Shown one piece after another: positions 51,701-64,000 of a DNA stretch of 64,000 nt; the first letter of the stretch is position 1, and every line of letters begins with the position of its first letter. The position numbers and the translations under genes are program-made. The notes under the pieces are model-generated. The model saw only the letters and a list, made by a program, of their open reading frames with translations. It searched no databases and had not been told where the DNA came from. The DNA is from Eimeria necatrix (Eukaryota > Apicomplexa > Conoidasida > Eucoccidiorida > Eimeriidae): contig NW_013652461.1 of the NCBI RefSeq assembly GCF_000499385.1, positions 1 through 64,000 on the forward strand, in the 5' to 3' direction.

Positions 51701-54700
51701 CCAACTGCCTCTGCCACCCGTCGGCGGATGTCTACTTCTGTCGCCTGCATACACACGAGGCGCGATAGCCAGCAGTTTTGATGTTTCCGCGTTGTATGAC
51801 TACTGAGTCATTTCTAGCCATGCAGTTAACTTTTAAGCCTCACATGATACGTTGCATATCAATGAGTCACGCTCCGACTTTAATGTAGTAGTCTCATGAA
51901 CTCACGTGACAGCTCTCTATCGCCTGTTTCCTTTCAGTTATTGAGGCATCAAGACTTTCAAGGCGACCTTCCACCTGTTGACATTCGTCCCGTTCGGTTG
52001 AGAGGTCTTGCTGGAGCTTCACACATCGGGCCTCCATTGACTCAATAACTGACAACTCTTGGAACTGCTCCTGAGAAAAGAGTGCGATAGCTTCATCGAG
52101 TGTCTGCTGGAAGAACCTGCGCTTTCGCTTTGGCTGCATAAGCTGTGAATGAAGACTTTTGGGGCAGAGCAGCCTTCACACAAACAAAATGAATGGAGAC
52201 GTACTAACTGCTTTAGGCGAGCAAGTAGCAGCTGCTGGTTTATCGCTGTCCGGTCCTTCAGCAGCCCGCGGAGCTCGTTGTCGAATGCTGAGAGAGCGTA
52301 CTTGACCTACAGGTACAAATACAGCAATTTCGTGCCAAGCCTGTAAGCCGCGTTTTGCAACTGACCTATATTCCACCATTCGTTTCACCCTGATGTAAGC
52401 TGAGTTTGGGCTAGGCTGATAACTGCTTTGGCTAGGCATACTGTCTCAATGGATCCGCCCGCTTGATGTTGGACCTGCATACGCTGAAGTGCTGCCCAGC
52501 TGTTCTTCTCTGAAGGCCATGACTGGGGGTTGGTTGATTTATCTATGTAGTATGGCTCGTAGCTCATCGAATATTCTTGCAAAGTGTATGCTGTGTCGGT
52601 ACTGAAGTTTTGGGCCAATTCGCATTCCCTGAGGATGTCTATGAGGCTCATAAGCTGCTTCCTGAGATTGGACTCCTTGCTGCTAATACCACTTCCACCT
52701 GTATTTGTATTGAGCTTTGCATCAGACACAACAAAGCCGTAGGCATGTGCTTCGAGCTTGGCTTTCTTTGATTCGAAAATTGGTGCTAACGCAGTTTGAC
52801 GCAAGTGTTCGAATGAGATAGCGAAGCCGTCGGGACGCCGACGGGCCTCAGCAAGTGCAGCAATCAGTTCGTCACACTCTGCCTTCGTGGCATCTGTCTC
52901 GAACAGCGCCCCGCTGTTTTTCAGATCTTGAAGTCGTCCTTCTAACGAATCGCTGTGCCACACAAGAAGATACCTGGACAGCGAAACGTGAAGCAGGCAC
53001 GCCTCTGTGCTCCAACAGTGACGAGCACTTACATTAGTTGTGCTTTGTTGATGATCCATAGTGACTCGTTGGATCGTTCTTGAGCAATAGCTTTCTCTAC
53101 CACCTGAACTAAAGCCTTAGCTTGGAAAAACACGGGAGAATTCTCCAGCTTAGCTGCCTGCAAAGCCTCTTTCACTCCGTGCAAGACACTGTAGGATAGC
53201 CTGAGGAGCTCCTCGCGCATTTGCGACAGCACGGCAACACGCCGATTAAATGAAGCAGCTTTCTCTGATGCCCACTTCCTAAGTTCCACGATTTGTTGCC
53301 GTTTTCGTGAAGCCATGGCCCTGTAAGCGAATTTCGCCTAACATGATGCCGTAAGTCGTTTTCTTGACTCTACTTATGTACTATCATTCAGTTGCAATTT
53401 TGCCATCGCACGGTGTAGTTCAGTCAAATATAAAGAGTACTGTCTGCCTTACACCCTGCTACAAAAAGTTTTACTTCGTTACCTAGTTTTCTTACAATGA
53501 GGCCTCAGTAACGCTTCCAGAGTTAGTTAGGTTGTACGCATTCAAACTCTTAATTGTTTCCGCGATGCGGCATTCATCTCGAGGATCCGTAAAATCCTCC
53601 TTTGGCTGCGCTCTTAGTAGCATTGCCATCTCTTCCACACGTCGCCTTCGTGCATCACTCCAAGGCATAGTTCCTGTTATTGCATATGGCAAAATTCCCT
53701 GATAATAGAAGCTGTACTTGAGAATCCTCCAAAGCAAGCGGAGGACACACAATGGAGAGTCACCGCAACAGCGAGGGGAGTTCTAATTTCAGTGTGCTTA
53801 CCTGCAGTTTTAGTGGAAGTTTCAGGTTGTAGAGAAAGTGCAACGAGGGTACCAGGCCCGTTGCAAATTATGGGTATTTGCATTCCTTGAACCTTCACAG
53901 CCTTAAGTGCCTCTGAATCTGCTGTTGGACGTCTGCTGGAAGCTGCAAGCGCAAAAATAGCGTATGTATCATCGATAAAATGTCTTGGTAAAACGTCTAA
54001 GAATAAAACAGCCGACCTAAGTCCTTTGAAATAAATGAGGATAGATGTGTGTGCTGTCTGCATACAGGGAGTCTGGGACAATACTGGCAGCTCGGGTAGC
54101 AGCAGGCGTCTGAGCTCTTGCTCTCTTGCGGCCTCCAGCACTGTTTGAATATTCTTTGCGCCCTGTGTCGTTGACTGCTCCTCTTCTGCTGTTTGTAACT
54201 GCTGGGTGTCCTGAGAAAATGCAATACAGGCAAAAGAAACAAACGCTACGAACAGTGACAGTCTAGTTTGTCCATGACCGGGCATTGTGTATTCGCGGCA
54301 ATGCTTGGAGGTATGCCAAAAATGGACTGGCCCAACCTCAGTTAGTATTCAACGTGCGGCTTAGCGCTGTTTAGCTAATCCTTGAACTAACGCACAAGAG
54401 GAGTTTGGTCTGTGGGAAACGAATAAACACAAAGATTTTCGAGGATGCCAGCTGCCGCAAAAGTCTCCAACGCTCCATCAAAAAGTCGCTGCAAAAGCCA
54501 AGCGCTTTTAATGCACTCATCAACTGTACATATCAGGGCGTAAAGGCATGAGCTTGACGCAAACTATGAGGATAGCTTGCCGAGCATCTGCAGGTGGAGC
54601 TGCGGCAACAGGTAACACTGGTGCCAGGTGGCCTTCCTTGGGGGTGCCGCAAAGCTACATGCTGCAACGAGTAAAATCTCTGCTGCTGCCTGTGAGTAGC

Positions 54701-54911
54701 GGGTGAGTGGCACGTGTGGCTAAAGTCATACTGTCAAAGTATTTATGAGGGTTTGGTGCTGTTCCCTTGCACTTTCTATTTTGCGCTCCACTGTCTTTAT
54801 GGACTTGGCTGCTTCAAACTCATCAATCTGCAGCAAGTCTCCTCGTATTACAAGCTCCATCAACAGTTCTTGAGAATTGACACGAGGTAAATTCTTCACT
54901 CGAGTTATCAA
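48715..54911 (-). other. Coiled-coil half of the CFAP44 gene
   Basis: Exon cores: about 54905-54730, 54225-54075, 53945-53800, 53705-53520, 53316-53040, 52975-52520, 52310-52210, 52135-51910, about 51470-51270, 51260-51110, 51040-50955, 50720-50520, 50020-49950, 49755-49560, 49345-49195 and 49065-48930. The 54225 exon follows the acceptor CATTTTCTCAG, so hydrophobic residues upstream of it (up to 54285) belong to the intron. Heptad-rich segments dominate (LHRELDELKR, LNELERLKQKLSVRESELQN). Confidence 0.7.
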
Positions 54912-57900
54912 GCTCTGTGGGACTCCAGAAGTAGCGCAAGGACCGGCCGGGTCTGCTTCGTGAGCTTACAAACTTTCCTTGTATGCAGAAGGATTGTTCC
55001 TCACCGAAACTATACTTAAATCAACGGCGAACTAATGCCTGCTACTTATATCAAGGCACATGGAAGTAAGGCAATTTAGCTTTAAGCTGCACATATTTCC
55101 CTGAGTCCGCATGTTGCCCCTGGAGGTGCTACGATGGGATTTGGTTGTTTAGGTGCAGCTACGCTGACGGCCACCAGAGGCTGCTCGTAAAAGAGGTGGG
55201 CGTGCCTGAAACCGTTGTGTGATGTCCTGTAGTCTAGACTTCTCCTGTTGCTTTACAGCCTGAGCCTCAAAATCAGCTTCTTCCTGCCTCTGCAGCCTTT
55301 GCTTCTCCTGTTTACATCGGCAGAGTTGCACAAGCTTTGGTCCAGCATTTTACGTCTCTTCGCCATACATTACAGGCGGCCTCGCTGATATTGCTGATTA
55401 GCGCAGAGGTGCCCTTTGTTCATAAGCAATATTTTATTTGTGACTTGAGAAGTGCAGCCAGAGCAGCCTCGTGCGTCCGTAATTGTTCAGTACTCAAGCG
55501 TACCATAATCGTGGGCACTTGAGAACCCATTATGTCTTGTATAGCGTCCAGCGCATTTGAGTGCTCTGCTTCTGCAATTTCTGCGGACCTTGATGTGGTA
55601 TCATTGGTATCTGGCATATCTGAGATCCCCAGCGGTACGAGAAGCGGGCATGGCGTCTTTGGCTCTGTAGTCTTCCTGCTCAGTCTCAAAAGGTAAGCCA
55701 TGAAGATGATAGTTTCGCTTCCGCGCATAAAATATATAAACCCTTGTTATTTATAATGCGCAAAGCGTTGTGCTACTTGACTCAACTTTAAACCGGTGCA
55801 GCGCGGCTGAACACCAAAAAAGAAGATAAAGAAAGGCTACTTTTCTTATGATGACGCACTTAGCGCTTGTCCCCCTCGAAGCTGCAGTAGCTTCCGCGTC
55901 AACCTCATCGTCACACAAAGTTGCATCTGGCATGAGCAAGCGGCGAAGGAATTGCTGCTGCTGCTGGTGCTTTTCTGCCTGCTGCTGCGCTGGTCCACTT
56001 CGAAGTGCCTGCTGTGCCTCCACACGTTCCGCCTTCGCCTTTTCAGCTTTAGCTATCTCGAGCTCTTTTTCGTAGTCTTGCGAATTCTTGCAGAGAAGAC
56101 GTACACTTCCAAGGTCAAATTCGCACCTCCACCACGCTCCGCTCTGGGCTGCAGCAACTAGTGCCCACTGTTTTGTGCGCTGCACTGGCCTCAGGAGAAT
56201 GTTTGTGACGACCCCAACATGACTGTCGAAAACCCTAGCCTGGAAAAGGCCACATGATTTTACATACAAGCTTCAAAAAAATTCTTCATTTACGATTGCT
56301 TCTTCTTTGTCCACTTTCTTCATTCACAACTGGTGCTATTTGTTTTTGAAAGCTGGAGTTATTCTGGATCAACGTGACTTTACATCTCTGATGTTCAGTC
56401 GGCATACACAACTAACGAGCCCTCACCACTGCACAAGCCTTCAGTGTGTCAGCGGGAAAAAGCAGCACTCTTCCGTCTGATGTGCCAGCCACAAGCAGTC
56501 CTTCCTCAGGAAGTGCCACTAGTTGAGTGATATGAGGCCCCTGAAACTCGCAAGAACTGTAATTTGTCTTCGTGGGCTGTTGGAGAGCATTGTAGAGTGA
56601 GATTAACGGACGGACAGCCGTGTTTGTTGCCGAGGAGGTAGAGGACGTCGGACTTTCGGCTAACTCCAATAATGTGTGTATCGGAGTGCACCATATACCG
56701 TTCCTCATATTCGAAGTACCGGAAAATAAGAGAAAAGCATTATCGGCGGTCCACCTTTCGTTGTCAGCATTAGGAGAAGCGACGTTTCTGTCTGTTTGAT
56801 TGCTACTGATTTTCCAGGTCAGTAGGTCCGTTGCATCTGTGCAACATTCCAAGCAGGAGGTTGTTATTGCGGTAAGCCGAGCTGTTGCAGCTGCAGCTGC
56901 TGCAGCCGCCGCACGACGGCGTTGCTGCTGTTTCATCGTTGCTGCGAGGACGCGCCGGGTCTCATCCGCTGCTGCGGCCTGTTCTTCAAGGCTTCCACTT
57001 GAGGAATTCATCATATTTCTAGTTTGATTAGTAATTGCACGAAAATCCGGCTCACGTTCACAAGCCAGTTCCGACTCGCTATCGCTACCGCTGAATTCCT
57101 CCTGATCTGGTGAGTCTTCACCTTCTGGAACCAAGCTCCGTAAGGCTGCAGCTGATATTTTCAACTCAATGCGCCTGCGTAGTTGGAAATACATCCAGTA
57201 GGTTCAGGAAGCCTTTGGAAGTGTCGGCAATATTCACCACGGGGAAATCATACAACTTAAACTCGATGAGTGCACTGAGGCAAAAGTGATGCGTAGCCGA
57301 CTTAACACGCTGGTGGCCTTGCCTGAAAAAAAGAACTTGAGTCAGGTCTAGCGGGTCCCCTGCAGTCGGCGAGGCTGCTTTTTCTGAGGGGCGCCGAACT
57401 AAATTTCTGGGGGTCCCTCCATTTAAATGACTATCTTCTTCCAGCGGTTCCACTTGCGCACTAGAGTCTGAGTTCCCGTCGTCAGCTTCTCGCCTGTTCC
57501 TCTGTTCCCCTGTAGAAATCGCCTTCTCTGCTGTGGTCACATTCTTTTTCACACCCGCAAGCCCCGTATCACCACATTGGACAGCTCTTTCGCACCCTGC
57601 CCCCGCAGTAAGTTTGTCAAGCCCAGTCAATGCCAACAGAGCTGCATCAGTTGCTACGCCGAGCAGCAATAATGGGCGTTCCCAGATTAATTTCGTCAAA
57701 GTGGATGGCGTCTTCGTAAAACCAAGAGGCTCAACCTGCCAACTTCTCTCAACACCGTTCAAAGTCGCCATATCTCCACTTTTGTGTTTTTCCATCTCCA
57801 CCTGATAAGACTGTTGAAGTTTAAGCAACAACACTAGGCCGTCTTCTCCCACCACTGCGAGGAGCTGGCCTGAGCAAATCTTGCAAGAAAGCTTTGGCAA

Positions 57901-60900
57901 AGAGGAATCGCACTGCTTGCTTCAAGCAATTAAGCCGCTAGTGTCTTGCGCCTGCTAAGAACAGCAGAATCTGAAGAGAACTGTTGCATGGTATTCTCAC
58001 AAGTGTATTTGTACCTGTTGGGTCGACAGCCAAGTGCTCCACGGCGCACGCATGCGTTTTAACAGCCATCACTAGCTGTGATCCGTTTTTAGAAAACTCG
58101 GACATCCGAACAACTCCGTCAGAAAAGCCAAGCAAAGCACAAGGAGATCTTGCATCTTTTGTCACCGGCATTAGCGCGACGCATCTGATGCGACTAGAAT
58201 ACCTCCTATATTGACAAAAAAATTTCGCCCCTTCCGAGAAACCAACATTATGGTCGTGTGTTATTTTTCAGTAAGTTGCCCGGCTTCTCGGTCTGTGACG
58301 AAGGAATCGAAGAACCTACCTGCAGGTCAGTGCCATGTGACAGGGCGGGCTTTTCCAGGTACGTGCTGAACCGTCATCTCCAATGGTTAGTAAGTCTGCA
58401 AGTCGTCATGAACTCTTTAAAGCACAATATTACGCTGTGTGTTGTAGGCGAACATGACAGCTCGCGTTCTCATCGTGCGAGTGACCAGCAAAATGTTTGA
58501 CGAGTCATGAGCAATTTCGCCCTCTTCTTGCCCCTCTTGTGTTATTAAAAATCAATGACAAACAGTTTCTGGTTGGCTCATGCATGAAAACTGCTTATAG
58601 GCATCCTTATTATGCGCAGAGCATACCCGCTTTAGCATCTGCAAACTCATCAGCTACTTCCATTGCCATCAGAATGCTTCCAGCATGGAAATCAAGGACC
58701 TCGTAAAACGAAAACAAAAGACCCCTTTAGACAGCGTTCAGCAGTGTTAATTTTCCAGAGACAGCGCATGTATACTTTGCCAATAGTGTAAACAGCAACG
58801 ACTGAGACCGCATGCAAGGAGCCTCTCTTGAACCCTACCTTGACTAAACTATCAAGCTGGGGAGAAAACAGCCATGTAGTACCACAATCAGCAACCACTA
58901 GCCAGAAAGGGCTAGAAGCGTCCCTGGTTTCATATACACCCCACAAAACTTGGTAATTTTGTTCAAGTGGAAGCTCTAACCTTTGCAGGGAGCGCACCTC
59001 TTCCCAATTCCAAACGGCTAGGAAAAACGGCACTGTGGTGAGCGCAATAAATATACTAGAGAACAGTAGGCATGTCTTAATTTGACCTACTGATGTGGCA
59101 GGACCTTCTTGATTGGTGCGTATCCAGGCATCGCGAAGCTCTTTATCACGGGGACTGCAATTTTCGTTTCTTCGGCCATGTCATTGACTGCTTCAAGGAT
59201 GGCTTGGATGTCCCACCTGCAGCGGGCTTCCACAAAATATTCAGGCTAGCTGCTTGTAACATTTCTGTAATGACACAGCTTCTGGAGTGCAAAGAATATA
59301 CAAGCATATCTAATGGAATGAATTTCATCATGTACCGTTTCACAGCTTCTGAAGTGCAAAGAATATACAAGCATCTCTATTGGAATGAATTTCGTCATGT
59401 ACCATTTCATCTGCCCGTCATCGCCAGCGGAGACTACGTGACTTGCATTCCTTGGATCTCTGAATACGGTATTAATGGCTCCCCGATGGCATGACGGTAA
59501 ATGTTTGATGGGAGGCTCCGTTGCGTTGTGGACCCCGTCTTGCCCATTGGAAGCGTCCGACACAACAGCGGAAGAGCTTTTGCGCCCAGAACGCACGGAG
59601 CTTCGAAGATTATTACGACTACGCCCTGTTCCAGAGGGCCCTCGTTGCGACGATACTTCATCCATGCGTTCTCGTGAAGTGCTAGAGCTTCTCCGATATG
59701 GATTGATAGCTCCAGGCAACAGCTCTAGCATTTCTGCCTTGATATCGCCATCCTGCAGGACTCCACCATTCACAGCATACGCAATTCTCTATTCCTCTTT
59801 ATTCAATCATTGCAAGGGCAGGAAAGCATTTCTCCTTCGTTTCGTAGCAGCGCGACGGGGGGCTTTTCGCAGAGTCAAATGGTCTTTTCGGTCCCGAGCA
59901 ATCCTAACAGAGTTACTCGAAAGCATACAAATAGCTTGCATGCTGTCTCACCTCCCACAGAAGCAGGTTGCCCGAATCGGATCCGGACAACAGCATTTGT
60001 TCCGTGATTTCCACAAAGCTGCGGATATCTGAAACACTCAGTTGTCCAAACCTACAAGTCCGCCCCTGAAATGGAAGTACAATATGCAAGCTAAAGCCTA
60101 CATATGTATCTAGCAGATTTTCAGAGAGAATATCTCGTTGAATTTGAGCACGAAAAGATGAAGCGGCATTTTTGACTTGAGAACCCTATCTAAGAAGCAT
60201 CGAGTTTAATTTGTTACGTTTTTGAACAGATGGCTTTTGCAACAGGGTGAATCTGACCTTGAGTTTAAGACCAGTGAAAGTTTGTACAGCTGTCCAAAGG
60301 CGAATATGACGTGATCCTGAAGTCGTTAATTGGTAAGCGAAGAAAGTTGACCTGTTCGCATCTCATGTAAACCCACGGTTGTGATATAATCATATGTAAA
60401 ATGCTAAAAGCCTCCGAGATACAACTGCACTTAGTAGAGCTCCTGCGTAGAAGAAGAGAAGCGGCCGCCCGCACCAAACTTCATACCATTGTAGGTCCAG
60501 CACTTGCAACGCGGGAGTGTTTAAGCGAAGGAATGGGGACGCTGTAGAAACGTTCCAAAGTGTGAGGTAAGAGGTGGAAAGCGAAGCGACTTCCCCCTCA
60601 TCTCCTTCCCACCCGACCACAGCAAGCAGCGGTACTTGCTCGGGATCAACCAGCTCATCCTTTGGCATGTTTCCGTCCGACGTTTCTTCTATTTTGAGCT
60701 TCAGAGTGGAAGACCCTATCACACTAATCTCGCGGTATGCATCTTGCTCCATAGAGGCCTGTAGAGTTTCCTCGCTCGCTGCTTTCTTATCCGATATCTC
60801 AAGCTCCCTATTTGCATCGCGCGTCTCCGGGTTGCACCCTCCTATCGAGACGCCCACATCATTGCCAGTTAAAGCAAACTTCCCACGAAAGGCCGCGGCG

Positions 60901-61711
60901 GAGAATCCGCGCTCAGCAAATGCCTTAAAAAGCTGTACGAGCTCAAATGTGCTTGATGAATATATATAGATATCTGCAATTTTTCACAAGAAAGCGCAAC
61001 GCCGCAGCAGAAATGCGAGGCGTAGACGGAGGTGGCGCAACCCAGTAGCATTTTTACTTAAGTGTATCTCACATTCTAATAGCTAAGTAAACAGAGAAGC
61101 TGGTATCTTCTGATATGTGGCATATTCTTGAAGCTAGAATACATTATTTCTGTACGGTCTTCAAGACGGCCTGAAGCCGCCGACCAACTCGGACGTGGTG
61201 CGTAGCCATACCCAGGCATTGAGAGACTGCTTACTTGCAGGCTTGCCGATACTCCGCCCACAGATAGCTATGAGCTCATGGTCGTTGTCTATTGCCACCG
61301 CTGATATACCGCCATCATCTTCGAATGCGTTTGAAGAATGCAGCACATACGGGTCCCTAAGGCATGGGGCGTTTGAAGGTGTGAGGAGATGTTCCTCACA
61401 CGTGGGAGGAAAAAAACCTATTTTGTATAGTATTAACTGTGTGTTTGTAACACAGGCCAGCGTGTTTCTGTCCACGATAAGCACCTGCTGCCTTGATGAA
61501 TCCTGGCCGCCAATATGAGTTGTCCTCATTGGGGGCTCGACCAGCCTCAATGCGTCCATTTTTGCCCTCTCTACACTTTTAGTTTCCAAAGAAACCCACT
61601 GCAGACCAAATGCTATGAGCCTAATACTGCCACACCAGTCACTTGCACGGCTTGTATCCAGTGTCGTTGAGGCTGGAAGCGGTTGATGTCCCCTGAGATT
61701 ACTCAGCCCTT
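48715..61711 (-). CDS. CFAP44: CFAP44 orthologue (WD40 plus coiled-coil axonemal protein), multi-exon
   Basis: The N-terminal half has WD40-type exons. Family-specific stretches include DGGISAVAIDNDHELIAICG, then FGQLSVSDIRSFVEITEQML followed by LSGSDSGNLLLWE (the CFAP44 'SDI..fvEL..g..LSGt..GnlLLWe' signature), CHRGAINTVF, QMK-WWDIQAI, and GFSDGVVRMSEF. The C-terminal half is coiled coil with RKRQQIVELRKWASEKAASF, the acidic run ending EDVCPLGCDMAVYEAILELR (the CFAP43/44 'CPxGC....Y..vLeLRe' signature at about 51112-51190), and VELVRFGVSLTLEQVEAAA near the end (about 49660-49710). Family role: part of the tether/tether-head of the I1 inner-arm dynein, needed for flagellar beating. Poly-Ala/Gln insertions occur near 56900 and 55960. 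The exon with the first WD blade is open to an acceptor at about 61712; no upstream ATG exon was found, and the 3' end (stop at 48715) is tentative. Confidence 0.85.
55149..61711 (-). other. WD40 half of the CFAP44 gene
   Basis: Exon cores in transcript order: 61711-61240, about 60950-60480, 60050-59955, 59768-59403, 59233-59100, about 59030-58800, 58165-57990, 57890-57330, about 57240-56420, 56240-55860, 55700-55430, 55310-55150. Between 57160 and 56800 there is a low-complexity acidic/poly-Ala insertion (KQQQRRR followed by nine Ala), in the loop between two WD-like parts. The last exons switch to charged helices (KELEIAKAEKAKAERVEAQQ), the start of the coiled coils. Confidence 0.7.
59274..59407. 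repeat. 67-bp tandem duplication across a splice donor
   Basis: Two adjacent 67-bp copies (59274-59340 and 59341-59407) differ at only a few positions. On the minus strand each contains a potential donor: AATG|GTACATGACG in the exon-proximal copy (GT at 59402-59401) and AACG|GTACATGATG in the distal copy. The proximal donor joins in phase to the acceptor near 59233 (WWDIQAI). Confidence 0.85.
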
Positions 61712-64000
61712 CTGCCGCCAGAAAGGCAGCTCAGGTTAAAGTAACACTGCTAGCTCCGAAGGCTTTTCTTTACATCTTAACAGGTTCAAACCAACCTCCA
61801 TCAATCGAGCTGCTGTGATTTGCCAGAGAAAGCTAGGATGGAAGAGGCTGGCAGCTGACTAGTATCGACACGTCTCTCATGCGGCAGAGTTCAGACACCC
61901 AAGCAACCATTTTATTTTGGAAGGCTGTCAAGTCATGGGGCAAGGATCGTGCCGTCCGAAGCAGTGCTCAACCATATACTTTGGTGGCACTGGAAAGCTG
62001 CGGGAAAGTTTCACACTGAAAAAGCTTTAGAGTTGTGAATAGCCTTTATCTTTTAGAACATATGTACACAAATAATGGGCGTATCGCACGGGGTGTATAT
62101 GGAGAGAACCACCAGGTGCTTTGGATACAGCCACATCCCGAGAGGGATCTATACACGGTTAAGTGTCCTTGAAATTGGATGGGCCTTGGGCAAATGCCGA
62201 ACCAAGCACTATTTAATAAAGAAAATGATCGATTTTGGTACTGAATGCCCCTATGTGCTCCCTGTGCGGGACTAGTGTCTTGAGCACGGCCGCATTTCGC
62301 TGATCTTTCGGCCTCGGGGTCACCTGCTGGCATTCAGAAAAGGGATTAGGTCAGCTGTTTCTGTCTTGCAGAGTTAAGAAGTACATTATTTTTATTATTA
62401 AACAGCCAACGCTATTCATTCCGGCCATTTATGTTCCTGGTTTACAATCTGGGCGTTGAATCGTCAACTTCTGAAACAGAGTAACCACGGCTCAAAATAC
62501 TCGCCGAAGTGAGAAGCAGAAAACTCCCCGAACTCAGCCTTTCACCTGTTCATAAGGACTAAATAATTTTTTCCCTTGAATATAAACAAAGCTTTTTACC
62601 TTTTCTGTGAATATTTCGTTGGCAAGACGAGTGCATAGCGAGACCCTCGCCTGTCTTATTTTGCTCCAGAGCAACGAAATCCTGTGCTATGCGCAGCATA
62701 TAAACGACTTCCAGCATACACCACATTTGCTCGCTGTACGTTGTATGCATACACTAGCTTTTCCATTGCCGCGCTTAGGGACCCAAACAGAGTCATGGAG
62801 GGGGAAAAGTTGAAGGCTTCCCTGCTTAGCGAATGGAACAGCGTGAAGCTACAAGCTACCAGTAAAGACTTGGCCGCTGCACTTTTAATTTTTACTCGGC
62901 AATATAGCACATCCTTCTGCCTTGTTTTCAAATGCTAAAATCCTATTCCCACAATTCTTCAATTCCAGCCATGCTCCAAAGCCTGTAACACGATAACTGT
63001 TGCGCAGTATCGTCAATGAATCAACGGCTGGCCATCAAAGCCTAAACACCACTACAGCAGGAAACACCCATAGGCTTGTAGCACCGGTCTACCCGATATA
63101 ATGCCAGAGCGTGGTGCGCTCATTCGATACGGGACGCTTTGTTCTGTTTTGCTGGCATGCAGAAGACTACATCATGTTTCCTGCACCAAAGCTGTGAAAG
63201 CTTCGCGGTAAATATGCTGCGGCACAAATATTTTTATGCCTCTTGGCAAAATGCACTTGGAGAAAGGCAACAAAGTAAGAAAGTCACAAGACTCCTACGC
63301 GTACGACGCGCGGCAGGCGCCACTCCTTCTGTCCTGCAGTCCCAGAGCTCGTAGCATTACAGAAAGACTTTTCACAGGCTACTTACTGCGAGGAAAAACC
63401 CTAATACTGAGGTTTCGGTAAGTAGCATCCCTACATTGGCGGGTTGCAGAGGGTCAGGCTGTTGACAAATATGCAGGCTCATATAGGCTTACTACTAGTG
63501 CAATTCCAGGTGCATGTTGGTGCAGCGTAGCACTCTGCACCCTGGATGTGCACTAGAGCGCAGCACATGCTTCAGAAGATACAGCATGCAGCGATGCCTT
63601 ATTTAAAGGCAAGAAGGGCCTATTTATTATTTACTTCTGTGGAAATGTCGCCACAGGAAGACAACTATGCTTTTTATAAAGGCTGTCATGAACAGGCGTG
63701 CCTGTCTACTGATGTATCACCATGCCTGACAAGTTAAAGGGCAGATCACGTACCGCCTAGGTTTTCTGGAGCTAGTTCAGTCTGATATTTCAGTAACGTA
63801 TTCAGACTTGCAAGCCTCCAGAAAAATTTATGTGAAGCCTGTAAGGTACGAGTAGGTGACAGGCACTAATCTACCTATCAAACTAATGCCACTTACACTA
63901 ATTTACAAGAAAAGGGCAAAAATGTAATTCAAGTAGTTGAAGCTACAAGGCGGTAGATAGCAAGATTGCGGTGCCTAGCTTGATCCAGAAGGAAGGGTCC
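61712..64000. other. Region with no gene recognised
   Basis: Open frames are short and without family resemblance. The missing first exon(s) of the CFAP44 gene may lie in 61.7-62.5 kb. I see no repeats comparable with those of the first 8 kb. Confidence 0.55.

Noticed and set aside
53995..54285. Secreted protein with signal peptide (hydrophobic start at 54285)
   Set aside because: The hydrophobic residues are the pyrimidine-rich end of an intron (acceptor TTTTCTCAG). The following exon continues the CFAP44 coiled coil in order.
62046..62333. Minus-strand ORF of 95 codons
   Set aside because: No family resemblance, no convincing context; likely chance.

Overview
The window looks like nuclear DNA of a coccidian apicomplexan, most probably an Eimeria species. 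The reasons are long CAG/CTG runs readable as poly-Gln, poly-Ala or poly-Leu, dispersed TTTAGGG/AAACCCT telomere-like heptamers far from any chromosome end, genes with many short introns and GT..AG borders, and coding content typical of apicomplexans. The first 8 kb or so is repeat-rich (an 'R-type' segment in the usage for Eimeria tenella chromosome 1). The rest is almost free of simple repeats and holds large multi-exon genes. All genes recognised are on the minus strand.

Layout. 1-5.2 kb: telomere-like arrays, CTG/CAG runs, (GCTA)n arrays, an AT-rich tract, G/C palindromic blocks; no gene can be supported. 5.18-8.27 kb: a seven-exon CDK-like protein kinase whose introns carry CAG and telomere-like repeats. 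8.3-10.16 kb: no confident gene. 10.16-43.90 kb: one very large gene. Its predicted product has a signal peptide, an N-terminal beta-sandwich region, a long GCC2/GCC3 (ephrin-receptor-like) Cys-rich array, an NHL-repeat region, a second Cys-rich array, a juxtamembrane module, a single transmembrane helix, and a long coiled-coil cytoplasmic tail ending in an acidic Ser-rich stretch. The exons on both sides of the membrane exon join in phase, which is why I call one gene and not two. 43.9-46.77 kb: intergenic, with a diverged duplicated non-coding segment. 46.77-47.16 kb: an intronless Tctex1-family dynein light chain. 48.7-61.7 kb: a multi-exon CFAP44 orthologue (N-terminal WD40 repeats, C-terminal coiled coils). 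61.7-64 kb: nothing recognised.

How they may work together. In other eukaryotes CFAP44 belongs to the tether of the I1/f inner-arm dynein, and Tctex1/Tctex2b light chains are parts of I1 or IFT dynein. In Eimeria only the microgamete has flagella, so two axonemal genes side by side suggest a male-gamete programme. The giant membrane protein next to them is the most intriguing object in the window. A role at the gamete surface is a guess from position only.

Limits: exon borders were read by eye from GT..AG sites and reading phase. The kinase model is complete and in phase. In the two large genes only some borders were checked, and the first exon of the CFAP44 gene was not found.
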